Below, in pieces: positions 36,407-49,500 of a stretch of 64,000 bases of DNA. Under the pieces are notes generated by a model. That model had not been told where the DNA came from. It made no database searches and saw only the letters and a program-made list of their open reading frames with translations. The first letter of the stretch is position 1. Each line of letters opens with the position of its first letter. The stretch spans positions 992,001 through 1,056,000 of the forward strand of contig NC_031467.1 in NCBI RefSeq assembly GCF_000006565.2, written 5' to 3'. Both the position numbers and the translations under genes were made by a program. The DNA comes from Toxoplasma gondii ME49. Its lineage: Eukaryota; Apicomplexa; Conoidasida; Eucoccidiorida; Sarcocystidae.

Positions 36407-39400
36407 ATGGAAATCCCGGCGCCCTCGAGTCCGACCGCTCTCAAGGCGGCCGTACCCGTCTCGTCTCCGACCATGGCTCTGCACACACACGGGTCTCTCA
36501 GCAGTTCTTTTTCAGAGGCCGTTTCGCCGTCCAAAAAGACAGGATCTGCTGGCGCCTCTCCCGTCCACGGCGCAGGTCGTGGCATGTACGTCGTCAACCG
36601 CCGCGGCGAAGAGGAGCCTGTTTCCTTCGACCAGATTCTGAAGAGAATAGAGAAGCTCTCTTTCGGCCTCCACCCTCTCGTCGACCCCGCTCGCGTTGCA
36701 CAGGCCGTTATCAACGGCATGTACGCGGGGATTCGAACAAGCGAGTTGGATGACCTGGCTGCACAGACCAGCGGTGAGAAAAGGGATCTGCGGGCAGACA
36801 CACGAACAAGACGCGAGTGGTAAAGGGAAGAAGAAGTAGTCGAAAGCGGAAGGAGAGATAGCACAGGCAAAGACACCGGGGCGTTTCTGCCTCAGAAGGG
36901 CCTCCACCGTGGAATGCAGGAAACAGGATTGTCGCACAGCACAATCTGTGGCTGGGCATCTCATCCTGAGATACAGGCGCCTATGGAAACGCGCGGAAGT
37001 CCAGTTTCGATCTCGCGTCTCGGTGCTCAGAGACAAGGCTGGTCGGTGTCGTCTGGGGCTGTGGCTGCCGTAGTCTCTTCTCTCTCATGGGTGTGGATGC
37101 GAAAATTTGTGGGTGTACGCTTGGATGCGGTTCTCGTTTTCTCGCCACTCTCTGCTCAGCTCGTGTGACTCGCAACTTCGCTCAAGTGCGCTCTTTTTTA
37201 TGGCTTCTGCAGCTTACATGGCCGCTTCTCACCCTGACTTCTCCAGACTGGCTGCTCGGATCGCCATCGACAACCTCCACAAAAACACAACAGACAACTT
37301 CTTGACTGTCATCGATCAGCTGCATGGCTACGTCGGTGAGTTCAGCGATCTTTTCTCCCTCTCAAGTGTGTCGAGTTGCAAGGAACTGTTCCAGGACTTT
37401 TCAGACAAAGCGCTTTTGGGTGTGACTCGTCTTCCCATGACTGCACCTGGAGGGTGGCGGCTCTCATTGCATGCAGCGGTGTTTATTTCTTGAGAACTCT
37501 GTCTTTGCACAAACTCGATCTCTTTCGAAACGCTAAACCGTCTTCTCTCCATTCCTGTGACAAGGGGGAGTGACGGCCATGACCATCCCTGCCCCCCAGG
37601 TGTCTCCGCGAATGCAGTTCACTGAAGTCGTGGCGGAGCGTCTTGGGCGGCTTCTTGTCGTTCCGTCTTCAAGGAACTCGCTTCATGTCTCTTCCTGCAG
37701 ACAAACTGGGGCGCGAGGCGAAGCTCGTCAGCACTGAGGTGTACGAATTCGTGAGGGAAAATGAGCAGGCGCTGAACGAGGCTCTGAACTACTCCAGAGA
37801 TTTCGACTACGACTATTTTGGATTCAAGACACTGGAACGGTGAGCTCTGTTCTTCAGTTTCGTCGACTTCGGCTCGACGCACTCCACAGACATACGCCTG
37901 CAACATCATCGATTGCCATGTACAAGTCAATCAGAATGGCTCTTCGCGGCAGGGCCATGCGTCACGTCGGCCGCCTTGAGCTGTGTGGAACAGGTCCCCT
38001 CGATCGTCACACTGAGTTTTAGTGGATCTCAGATCAGGCATGCGTCCAGCCGACCTTGGCAGGTGCGCCGCCGCAGAGAAGACAACGACGTTTCCGTTCA
38101 AATTCTCTGGAAGAGTCCGCGTCATAGCTACCTGGATTTCTCCGTTCGCGTCATGCAAGACTTCCGAGGCGAGGCCTTCGGGAACGAGTCGAACGCAGTG
38201 GATGTGACTGTCCGACTCGCGTTTGCCTGTGCCTGGAGTCGCAGACTCTCCAGCTGTCTTGAGCTGTAACGCGAGTGTCGACTTGTGGCTTTTGCAGGTC
38301 GTACCTCCTGAAGATCCACGACCGGATTGTCGAGCGTCCCCAGCACATGCTCATGAGAGTCGCATGCGGCATTCATTGTGGGGATGTGGAGAAAGCAATC
38401 GAAACCTACGAACTGATGAGTCAGAAGTTCTTCACGCATGCAACGCCGACCCTGTTCAACGCCGGCACCCCCCGCCCACAGATGAGCAGCTGTACGTACA
38501 TCGGACTCAAAAGAAGCTCGAGTGACTTTTGCTCATCGAGAGTCAGCCTCGAGGCGAGGAAACAGAAGCGGCTGGCACGGAGATACATCTCTCCGAGAGC
38601 AAAGATTCCAAGACTGGGTCCTCTCCCGCGTTTGTATGTGTGTGCATGCGTCTGACAGGTTGTAAACGAACCTGTTTACATCGGAGTCAACACGTAGGGA
38701 GGGATATTGGTATGTGTGAAGATCGCGTCGGGATGTGCAATCTTTATGGAGACGCAGAATTTGTGTGTCTCTCTGCTTTCCAGGTTTTCTGCTGACGATG
38801 CAAGAGGACTCGATCGATGGAATTTTCAGCACACTGAAGCAATGCGCGTTGATTTCCAAGACAGCTGGGGGCCTCGGTCTCGCCGTGACAGACATTCGAG
38901 CCACAAACAGCTACATCCGAGGAACGAATGGCTACTCGAATGGCCTTCTGCCGATGCTCAGAGTCTTCAACGACGCCGCGCGCTACGTCGACCAGGGCGG
39001 CGGCAAACGCAAAGGCAGCCTCGCCATTTACTTGGAACCTTGGCACTTTGATGTTTTTGATTTCCTCGACATCAAGAAGAACCATGGCAAGGAAGAGCGA
39101 CGGGCGCGCGACCTCTTCTGCGCCCTCTGGATCCCAGATCTCTTCATGGAACGTGTGAACGACAACGGTGAGCAGAGCGACTCCGGCAGGTTTGCCGCAC
39201 CGTTTTGGATGCAGTCCTTTGGCACATGTGCATTCAGTGGGGTGCTCGTCTCTCCACCGATCCCCATGCAGAGACTCGAGGCTCGCACAGACTTGTGTCT
39301 CTCTGTCTCTGTGGGGACGCTTGTGCGTCAACGTCCTTTGTGTGAGTTGGGAGCTTTTCTTCATCGCGCTGCGACACACACGCATGGGTCTGCTTTTTCA

Positions 39401-41884
39401 AGGTGCTTGCGTGCTGACGCGTGGATCCACGTCTCGAGCTCTCCGAGCGACGCGCGCATAAATATATATATCTATATATATATATATCTATATATATATA
39501 TGTCTGCATGCGGTTTCTGCGCCTGTGAGGAGGGCATGTGTGTGCGTTTTTTCGCAGCGGGGTGGACGCTGATGTGCCCTAACGAATGCCCCGGTTTGAC
39601 GGAGGTGTGGGGCGACGAATTCAAAGAGTTGTACGAGCGCTACGAACGCGAAGGTCGAGGCCGGAAGACGATTCCAGCTCAGCATCTTTGGTTTGCGATT
39701 CTCCAGGCGCAGATCGAGACGGGGACGCCGTACATGCTGTACAAAGACGCATGCAATCGGAAGAGCAACCAGAAGAACTTGGGAACGATCAAGTGCAGCA
39801 ACTTGTGCACAGAAGTCGTCGAATATACGAGCAAAGACGAGGTGGCTGTCTGCAACTTGGCCTCCGTCTCGCTGCCCAAGTTCGTGGACCGCGAGAGCCG
39901 AACTTTCGACTACGAACACTTGAAGCGAATCGTCAAAGTCATGACGAGAAACTTGAACCGCGTGATCGATCGAAACTACTACCCAGTCCCAGAAGCGAAG
40001 AAGAGCAACTTGCGGCACCGACCTGTCGGTTTGGGAGTCCAAGGTCTCGCAGACGCCTTCATGCTTCTTCGCTATCCGTTCGACAGCCCCGAAGCTCGCG
40101 TCTTGAACAGAAACATCTTCGAGTGTATCTACTTTGCCGCTCTCGAGGCCAGCTGCGAACTCGCCGCCGAAGAAGGTGAGAATTCGGAACAAGAGGGGGA
40201 CAGAAGAAATTCATCGCTCTTCGTTTAATTTGGTTGAAACTTTATGCAACTGAGAAGTCAAATTCCCGCCACTTTCGAAATTTTCCACGGAGGTTCGACA
40301 TCCGACGCAGGAAACATCGACAGGTCGTCTGGGTGTGGAAGCGGGCCTGCGACTCCTTTGCTTTCGGATGAGAGATCCGATGAATTTCGTAGAGACGAAC
40401 CGACCTCACTTTTCTTGTCATGTCCTCTCGAATAGTTCATACATAACACATGCATATATGCTTATGCATATATCCATCTAAATACATCTACATATATATA
40501 TATATATATGTATATATATATGTGGCTACATGTTCGTGTGGATATGATTCTGGAAATTCGGAAGAGGAGAAACGATGTAGCTCTTTTTGAAGGTTTTCGC
40601 AAATGTTTGAGTTTCGGCGGAGTGTGCTGGCACAGTCTCGGAGAAGAACCGGGTCGAAGTCCAAAGGACTGAAATTTGCTTGCGGCGGTGGAGGTGTCTT
40701 TACACCTGAGCTGTGTTTGTCTCTTGCGTTTTCAGGCCCCTACGCGACTTACGAGGGATCGCCGGTGTCTCAGGGCATTCTCCAGTTCGACATGTGGGGT
40801 GTGACTCCGTCGAGCGGTTTGTGTGACTGGGATGGTCTGAGAGAGAAGATCAAGGCACACGGAGTGAGAAACTCGCTCCTCGTGTCTCCGATGCCTACGG
40901 CCAGTACCTCTCAGATTCTGGGTATGTCGCTTGAATGCGTTTTCAAAACTGCAAACGCAGCCATGCACGGATGTTCCCTCCAGCGCCCAGCGACGTCCGT
41001 TACTCTTCATGTCGAAGCGTCTCTCCTCGCCTGCTGCTCTCCCTCTCCTGCCCCTTCGAGGGTCTGTACACCCCACACGACGGAGACACCCTGCATGTCG
41101 CTTGCGCCCGGTGCTCGTCTCTCGAGTGCTGGTGTCACCTTGGACAGCTGTGACTGAAGTTGTCTCCACTTTGACTCCCCTATTTGCACGCGCTTGGGTC
41201 TGTAGAAGTGTATGTGTGTGTGAATCCCTGCCTCTCTCGGTCTCTCTCCTGTTCTCCTCAGGGAACAACGAGGCGTTTGAGCCGTACACTTCCAACATTT
41301 ACTACCGCCGAGTGTTGAGCGGAGAGTTTTTCGTAGTGAATCCACACCTGCTGCGAGACTTGCTCGAGCGGGACCTGTGGTCTGAGGACGTCAAGCAGCA
41401 GCTGATTGCGCACAACGGCAGTGTCCAGAACATGGACGTCATCCCAGACGACTTGAAGGCACTGTACAAGACCGTTTGGGAGATCAAGCAGCGCGTCGTC
41501 CTCGACCTGGCGATCGACCGGGCACCGTTCATCGACCAGTCTCACTCGCTGAACATCCACATGGTCAATCCAACCTACGCGAAGCTCTCCACTATGCACT
41601 TTTACGGCTGGAGAGGCGGCCTGAAAACTGGGCTGTACTACCTCCGGACGCAGGCGGCAGCGGACGCGATCAAGTTCACTGTCGACTCGCAACTCGCCAT
41701 GAGTGCGAAAGCGAAACTCAGCGGCGCCACTGTGGGAGCTCTCACGACGACCAGTTCCGGCGCCGACGAAGACAAGCGACAAGACGTCGCAGAGACGGAG
41801 AAAATCGAGCCTGTAGCTCCCGTCTGCAGGTGGAGACGTACAGGCGCTTCTCCAGATGAACCCTGTGAAATGTGCTCAGGCTAA
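36407..41884 (+). CDS. RNR1: Ribonucleoside-diphosphate reductase large subunit (class Ia R1), 8 exons, 877 aa
   Basis: Exons: 36407-36773, 37213-37335, 37701-37839, 38298-38491, 38784-39167, 39558-40175, 40736-40921, 41262-41884. All are GT-AG and in phase (2634 nt). R1 reduces ribonucleoside diphosphates to deoxyribonucleotides, working with a radical-bearing small subunit. Visible catalytic residues are the redox pair C275 (SSC) and C501 (VAVCNLAS), radical-site C486 with N484 and E488 (NLCTE), the radical-transfer pair Y796/Y797 (GLYYLRT), and the C-terminal CEMC shuttle cysteines. The spacing 275-486-501 equals that of human RRM1 (218-429-444). An ATP-cone follows [17 protein letters not shown] at residue 60. 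Residues 1-59 are a Ser/Ala/Pro-rich extension absent from human R1. The ATG lies in an A-rich Kozak-like context (AAAAAAATGG). Identification is firm. Confidence 0.97.
39460..39502. repeat. (TA)n tract in an RNR intron
   Basis: TATATATC-type run in the intron between exons 5 and 6 of the RNR gene. Confidence 0.85.
40491..40521. repeat. (TA)n tract in an RNR intron
   Basis: TA run in the intron between exons 6 and 7 of the RNR gene. Confidence 0.85.
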
Positions 41885-41904
41885 TCGCGTGCGTCAGCAT
41901 GCAA

Positions 41905-41923
41905 CGTACATATACACATATAT

Positions 41924-41954
<31 letters not shown>

Positions 41955-41993
41955 TTTATTTATTTATATATTTATTTATTTATATTTACATAT
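41905..41993. repeat. (TA)n / TATTTA tract just after the RNR stop codon
   Basis: About 90 bp of TA and TTTATTTA units begin roughly 25 bp after the RNR stop, so the tract probably lies in the 3' UTR. Confidence 0.85.
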
Positions 41994-43159
41994 AAAAATT
42001 TGATATAAACGAAAATGCATATGCATACACTTGTACACAGCCAAATGTGTTTCCATATGTATAAGTGTGTGAAGAGTGTACAGTTGTCTCGTAGAGGCGG
42101 ACGGATGGGGATTCGATCTTTTGGGCTGCTCAAGGTTGCATGCGTCGCTTCTGAAAGCAGAGGGGGAAAAGAAGCACGGTGAGGAGAGTCCGAAACATTC
42201 TGCGCGGGCGTTTCTACAACTTGGCACTCGCGAGAAAACAGTGTTTGTCAAAAACAGAATTCTTGGGTCTTGTCTGAGTCGCGGAACCTTTTGTATTTAC
42301 TCGAACGTTTGTACGAGAGAGCCCTGAGTCCTCAAATGTCGCTCCGGTGTGCCATTTTCGTGGTTTTCGAGTTTCCACAAATGCACATGCGATCGCATTT
42401 TATACATGTCGCTCTGTGCATTCACCTATATGGCTGTACAGAGAGAGGGATGATTTCCTTGCGCAGGACTCTGGGATTTGTCGACTTGTTCGTTTCTTCA
42501 CCTTTGGCAAGTTTTACGCCTTCCAAGATCCGATTCACTGTTTAAAATGCGTTTTTTGTGTAAGGTGCACTTGTATGCAAAGAATCTTTCGCACTTGAGA
42601 ATGGGTCTTTTCTGGCCTTCGTTTGTATCACAGTGACGCGACTCTTCTTCGCTGCAGCACTTTGTGGGGAGTCTTGCTTGTGCAGTTCTGTTTTGACAGG
42701 GAAAAGACCTTTGAACGTTTCGAGAAAGAGCGGAGAATCTGGGGACTTGGCCGTCTCTCTAGCTCCGTTTGCTTGACTTTGTGTAACTGTCTGATGCTCT
42801 CTTCGCGGCACCGTATGCGCGCCTGTGCATGCGAAGCGACTCTCACGGGCAGAACCGACAACGAAAAGGAACATCCATTGAGAAGAAAAATTCGAGGAAA
42901 CGAGGAATCTTTAGCCAGTTTCCGCAGAGCCTCGGTTTTCTGTTCACGTAGACACGAAGCAAAGATTGCTTCTTCTCACCAGCTCTCTCTCGAGGTCCTG
43001 GCCTGTACGGCTACGCACACCAGTGTCCATGCATGCAGTTCTGCAGACCGATTCCTCTATAGAAACAACACAGAGAGAACCGGGCATTCCCTCCTGCATG
43101 CAAAATATATGCGCGTCACTCTGCAGACTTGGTCCAGAGCCCCCTGCATGTACAAACAC

Positions 43160-43192
43160 CATATATATATATATATGTATATATGTGTACAT
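43160..43192. repeat. (TA)n tract in the RNR 3' flank
   Basis: Short TA run in the spacer between the convergent genes. Confidence 0.8.
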
Positions 43193-43500
43193 TTATACGG
43201 GGAGATATGCATATGGACGAGCGTATGTTGTTTGAGAACTGAGAGGAGTGGGCGGACGCGTAGACGGCCGTGTTTTAGGTTGTGTAGCGAACTTTTTACT
43301 CGGGTCGTTTTCAGAATGTGGATTGCTTTGTTTTCTGGAGAAGTGAAAAACGTTTCTTCGACGTCGTTTTGCCTGCCGCCAGAGGGGATTCTTCGTTTTA
43401 TTCACTCCAGAGCTTTGCTTTTGGTGTGCAAGGTTGAGGGGACAGATCGTCGTTCTTCCTTCTCTCCGACATGCATCGAAGTCTGTTTGCTTCGTGCGTT

Positions 43501-46500
43501 TTACTTTCCTAGAAAGGAGAGAGCATTCGAGATGAGGTGCACAGCTTGCGGCTGGGGTAGGGGCGGCAGCACTCTTGAAGGCGGCCCTGACCCTCCACAA
43601 GAAATAACGTGAGTCACTTCTCTCGACGAGATAAGAGAAGAGACTCCAGAGGCCGACGCGTCTCCCGCTCTTCTCTCGCTTTCTTCGCCCCCGCCTTCTT
43701 CGGACTGTCTCTCTTCTTTTGCGTTTGTTTCTTTCCCTCGCGGTCTGCTCCTTCGCCCAACCACTGTCGTCGTGCTGTGGTCACTTGTTTCCTCCAGTTT
43801 CCTGGGCGTCTCTTCGCTCTCTCTCGGCTCCGAAGGCGGAGGTCTTCCCCTCGGGAAGACGCGAGGCGCGCCTCTCTCTCGCACGCATTTCAAGCCTTCT
43901 TCTTTCTCGCCTTTTGCCAGATTTTTGCCGTGAAAAGATGACTGCGTAGATGCGTGCGAATCATCGGGTGCTTCTGCAAGCCGCTTCGAGACCGTGTCGC
44001 CTGCTTCTTCTCGGCCGGCGTCTGTCGCCGGGTGAACAGTTTCTTCGACTTCCTCTGGGGACTGGAAGCGGCGCCGCGCACCCGCCTCGCGGGACTCTCG
44101 GTCTGACGCGCAAGCTGCGGCAAGAAGCGTTTCATGCCGCTCGAAGGAAGAGAAAAGGTGAGGCGTTTGGTGCTCACGTCTCGGCAGCGGCACCGACTGC
44201 CGAGGCTCTCCTTCCTCTCTCGGCGTCGCAGGCGAAGCTTCGCTGGCAGCGACTGCTGCTTGTTTCGCGCTTCTCTGGCAGCAGAGAGAAACTGCTTGAG
44301 GAACTGGCCTCGTTTCGAAGGAAGAGAGAGCCGTGCGACACAACTTCTCCTCAGCTCCCACCGCTGCCCTGACATGCGGAACGCGCGACTCGGGAGGATG
44401 AGCCAGAGGTCGCGAGGAGACAGGAAACGCAGGCGTCCTCGTCGCACTCTCGTCTCCTGGAAGCGAAGAAAACGAGAAAGGAAACGAAGAAGAACAGGGA
44501 AAGGACGGGGGGAAAGAAGAAGGCAAAGAAGCAGAAGGAAACGGGAGAGAGACCCATGATGCGGCAGGAGGTGCCCGTTGGTGCATTCGATTCGAGTCTG
44601 AGACAACAAGAATGTCGTCGGTCTGCAGGGAAGAAAACATGAAAAAACAGGAAAAAAATACTGACCTAAAAAAGGCTCTCTGCCGAACTCAAAAAAACGA
44701 ACGCACTGTAATGTCTACAGATACACAAAGATACCCTACAAATCTATTTATCATCTATATGAGCAGATCTGCTTGTGCTTGTTCCCATAAAGAAACCGAC
44801 TGACCTGGCCTACAGAGATATCAACGCAAAGTGAGGGAAAGAAAAATGTAGTCACAAAGGCATATCCATATGTATATATATATATATATATATGAATATG
44901 GAAACACAGGTACGTATATGCAGAAACGAAGTGTGAAGAGAACGAGAAATGCATATATCACAGATTGTCATTTCTTCTTCACTCTCTGTTGTTTCACCGT
45001 GTTTCCTCGAGTTGGGCGTCTTTTCTGGAGCGCCGAGCCATCCTGTTTTTCTCCGTGGATGTGTGAGTTCTTCTCAAGCGCGGTCTGAGCCATTTCCGTT
45101 TGCCCCAGATGAAGCTTCTTTTCTCTTCTTTCTCCGTGGTGCTCTTCTGAAAAAACAATCGAACTTTCGCGACGGCTACCGGGACGCCTCAGAGTTTGCA
45201 CGATGTCTGTCAATCCCTTGAGGAGGAAGTCGCTGGAAAGGCTTCTTCGAGCAACCGCGCCAAACGGACATTGCCCGTTCGCCCAAGAGATCCTTCCTTT
45301 CTCTCCACGCTCCACATGTCCATACGGCATTTGTCTCTCTTCTGTTTCCTGCGTTTTCTCTTCACTCCTGTCTCCAGTCGGGTGGTGTTCCACCTCCTTC
45401 TGTCTTCCCTCGTCCTCCTCTCTTGGTCCTCCCGTCTCAGACCTCTCTGCTTTGCTTCCTCGCTTCTCTCTCTCTTTGTGCGTCTCCCCCCTCGATTGGA
45501 GAGACCCTGTCTCCTTTGTCTCCTTCGTCTCCTTCGTCTCTGCTGTCTCTTGGGGCTGGCCGAGCAGCTCCGAGAAGGCGGCCTTCGTTTGTTCCTCGAG
45601 GAACCGCCTCTGCAGATCCAGGCCAAGTGCCGGAGGCCGCCGCACTGGCACAGACGAAGGCGTCGAAGCGGCGAGAGGAGGCGAGGAAGCAGTCGAAGGC
45701 TGCGCAGCCTGCTTACGGGGAGTGTCTAGAAAGGAAGAGCTTTGCATGGCGCGAAACGTCGGCAGGCGGTCGTCTCCCAGAGGTAAAGGAAAACAGTCAG
45801 TCGAATGAAGCGCCTCTGCATGCACAGGCCTTTGCCTCACCGCAAGACAGGAAGAAGACAGAGAAGACGCGAGGGAAGAAGAAGAAGGGGAAGAAGAAGG
45901 GCATTGGGGAGGAACGTTTTGACGACCGTTAGACGTACAAGAAGCAGATACACCTATACCGTCGTATGCACTGTCAGGTGAAGAGAGCGAGAAGAAAGAC
46001 GGAAGAGAGGAAAAAGAACGAGCAGTCTGATAAGAAGACGCTGCAGAAAAACCGGGGAGAGGTCCCGGCTTGGCTTCGAAATCGCGAGACGCTTGCCTCG
46101 AGTCCACAGTGACCTGAGAGAACGAGAGCGCTGCCCGAAACTGCGACGCCTCTTGCCGAAACAATGGTGGCTCAGATTTTCTTACACAGCATGAAGAAGA
46201 AGAACAAGTAGAAGAATAGAGAGAAGAAGACGATGAAGAAGAAGCCGATGAAGAAGAAGCCGATGAAGAAGAAGACGATGAAGAAGGGGGGAGAGAGGAG
46301 AAACAAGAAGCAGAGAAAGAGGAAGAACAGGAAGAGAAAGATGAAGAGGACGACGAAGAACAAGAAGATGAAGAAGAAGACGATGAAGATGAAGAGGAAG
46401 GAGACTTGACTGACGAGAGGACACAGACGGCTTTGATGGGGACGCCTGCAACGCTTTGACTCACAGAGGGTCTGGCTGAAGAAGAAAGAGGCCTCTCTGT

Positions 46501-49500
46501 TTTTCGACTTCTGAAACAAAAGAAAGACAGGAAACCACGCGGCATGTCTCATTATTGGAGGGTCCTTGCAGTTATGAATACTTTTGAAAATCACCATAAA
46601 ATGGTGTATTGTATGTCTACGTATATAATACATATTGGCGTATGTGAACAGTGAAATTTTAAAACAGAAGCAACTTTTTCGATTGAAGGATCAAAGTGTG
46701 TTTGCGTCTCTCTTGTTTCTGTTTCTTCTGTCCTGTCCTTTCCTTCTGGCGCTTACCGTGCTTGTCTGTCACTCGCTATCGACAACTCGACTCCAGAGGC
46801 CGAATGTAGAATGTCTCCTGTCGAGGCCCCCAGCTGCGGAAGAAGAAGGCCCATTTCTCCTCGTTCTTCTTTTCGTCTCTCTGCCGCGTTCCGAGAGAAA
46901 AAGTCGAGACCTTTCGGCCGATCCTTCTCTTCGCGTCTGGGCACTGCCTCTCCTGCACGCTTGCTCCAACAAAGTGGGTCGACCATCGCAAGAACTTCAT
47001 GCTCTCTCGTCGCCTTTTCCACGCATGCGTCTTTCACTGCCTCTTCTCTCTCTTGTTTGTCTCTTCCTCCCCCTGTTGTTTGTGTTCTTCTGTCGCCATT
47101 CTTCACTGTTCTCTCTTCGCTTCCTCTCGAGGTGCCTGCTTCTGCTTCGAGTTCTCTCCCGCTCCATCTCTCTCGCCTCCTTCGAGGAGAAAGCGAGGCT
47201 CTTGAGGGAGAAACGAGTCCTCTGCTCTCGTCGCTGCAGGGCAGGCGTCTGCCCCCTGCTGTCTCTTCTCTTCGCCGGCTCTCGAGAGACGATAAGGGAG
47301 AGGAGTCCTGTTCGGCGTTTCTCTTCGTAGCCTCTCGCGAGGACAGATCCCCACCACGACAAGATAACTGCGACTTCTCTGGGTGGCAACAAGATCCTTG
47401 CGTTTCCTCAAGTCGAAATGCGAAACATGTCTCCTCGTCCTCGTGCAGCAGCCTTGACACTCTGTTCGCTCGCGTTGTGTCGCGCTCTTCTTCCTCCTCC
47501 CGCAACCTCTGGAGAGCGACGCAGCGGTCAGGCCAAGCTGAGGACGAGGAGCGATTCGTCCTCTCTTTCTCTCCATTGTCTCCTCTCCCCTCTCTCCGTC
47601 TGTCTGGCTCTCTGCCTTTCGACGCTGCAGAGAGTCCGCGATGGACGCTCTCCGGCTGGCCCACGGGCCAAGCGGGTCGCGGACTGGGCACGCAGTCCAC
47701 TCGCGGCGATTTGTCTCTGTGTTGCTTCCTCTGCTCTTCATGCACCTCCCTGCGCTCTGCTTCTCTCCGCGTCTTCTCTCCTTCCCTCGCCTTGCTGACG
47801 GGTGCTGTCTCCGAGAGGCGCAGCCATGGCTCGAGAGAAGAAGTCTTTCCGGGCGTTCGAGGCTGTGCTTCCCTACGTTCCTGGGCAAGAGAGGACGGAG
47901 ACGAGGAAGGACGAGGAGACGCCGCGCAAAGGACCTTCAAGACCTCTCTCTGTGCCCGAGCCTCTGCTTCCTTTTGCATGCGACACCGGATTCGCCGTCT
48001 CTCCATGAACGCTAGGGTGTCTCCCCACATTCTGTCAGACAAGGGAGAACACCAACAGAGCCTCGGACGTCGCTCACAATTGCAGGGCGGCTGCAAGCGT
48101 TCGAAAGGGAGTCGAGGCGAGGTGAAACGGGTGAAGGACATGCGAAAAAAGGAGAGGTATAATGCCGTGCAAAGGCGAGTTCTGACAGCACATCAGCGAC
48201 GATGTGTACTTTCATCAAAGTCGCCGAGAACCTAGGATACGGCACTGGAAAAATCGTGGATCTCGACCTCGTCGCTCTTCTTTTGCTCTGCGAGAGAGCG
48301 TCTGTCCCTCCTTCGTTCGATGACTTTCACCTCCCCTCATGTGCGCTTTGGATGTCAGATATGTTCCCCTCTCCGAGTTGGTGCATCCTGCCATCTTTGT
48401 CTCTCTGCCCTTTTCTCGATTTCTCTCTCTCTCTTTCTCGTCGCCAACATCCCTTCACCCCCTCTCTTTCCACGAAATGTTCCCGGAAAACTTGAACGCG
48501 TTGTTGCACTGTTGTCGAGTAGAAAGGAACCCAAGTCGAAACTCGCGTTTCCCCGCCAGTACGGCGAACTCCGCGGTGTTTGCCTCGCCAAATAGGGAAT
48601 TTGTGTCTCACCTCTCTGTGATTTTCTGCACCTCCTGAGCACTTCGCTTCCGACAAGGAGGAACGACGTCGCGTTTGTGACGCTGCTCCCCAGTTCGTCG
48701 AAGACAGACAGATCTCTTCTTCTCCCTTGTCTCTCTTTCTCGCTCTCGCTGTTTCTTCCAAGAGCGACCGCAGACGCTCTCCCGCAGCGTCGCGACCTCT
48801 GCGCCTCCGTCTGTAGCTCGCCACTCCGCGCGGCCCACAACGACACGCGAGCTTCGCTCTGCGGTGCATGCTATCGAAGAAGAAAGATGCACCTCCTCGG
48901 TCTCCTCGACTCGCCTCAATTCCTCGCGACCTCTCTCAGTCTCCTCTCGCCCCCCTTCACCTGCTTTCTTCTCTCTGTTTTCTGTCTTCTCTTTCTTCTC
49001 TGTCTTCTCTCGCTTCTGGAGCTCCTGACAGGTGCAGACGGCCTGAGAGCGCTCCCCTTCCTTTTCAGGGGCACCCTCGGCGCGGCTTTCTGCCTTCTCC
49101 TCGCCTTCTGTGTTTCGTTCAACTTGTCGGTCACCGCGCTCCGGTTCGGCGGAACCGCGGCATCTGTGAATACACGTACACGAGGCGGCTTCGATGCTTT
49201 TTCCAGCTTCTCTGCGGCTCTGGGCCTGATGGCGTCCGCCTCCAGCCCTGTCTGCCTCCTCCGAAACCTCTTCGCTCTCCTCAACTCCCCTGCCTGTGGT
49301 CTCTTCTTCCCGTCCACTTCGTCTCGCCTCCTCCTCTGCCTCGCGCTCGGGGACTCGTTCCTGTCTCCGGAGTCTCCGAGGAAGCAGCGAGAGAGAGGCG
49401 CAAGCGCAGAAGCGGCTTCTTCCACGAAGCGCTGCCGTTTCATGCGCCGATGAAGGGTGACAGAGAGAGAGAGCCTTCTCGCTTCCTCGCCGAGATGCGG

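Larger units (their letters stand above)
41885..43500. other. 3' flank between the converging RNR gene and the 43.5-50.5 kb gene
   Basis: The RNR stop (plus strand) and the stop of the next minus-strand gene face each other across this 1.6-kb region, which must hold both 3' UTRs. A plus-strand frame of 329 codons (42623-43612) runs through a (TA)n tract and overlaps the opposite gene's last exon, so it is not called. Confidence 0.5.

Noticed and set aside
42623..43612. Plus-strand frame of 329 codons downstream of RNR
   Set aside because: It crosses a (TA)n tract and overlaps the opposite-strand last exon; composition is not protein-like.
46811..48235. Plus-strand frame of 474 codons
   Set aside because: Antisense to exon 4 of the minus-strand gene, whose splice phases fit on both sides.
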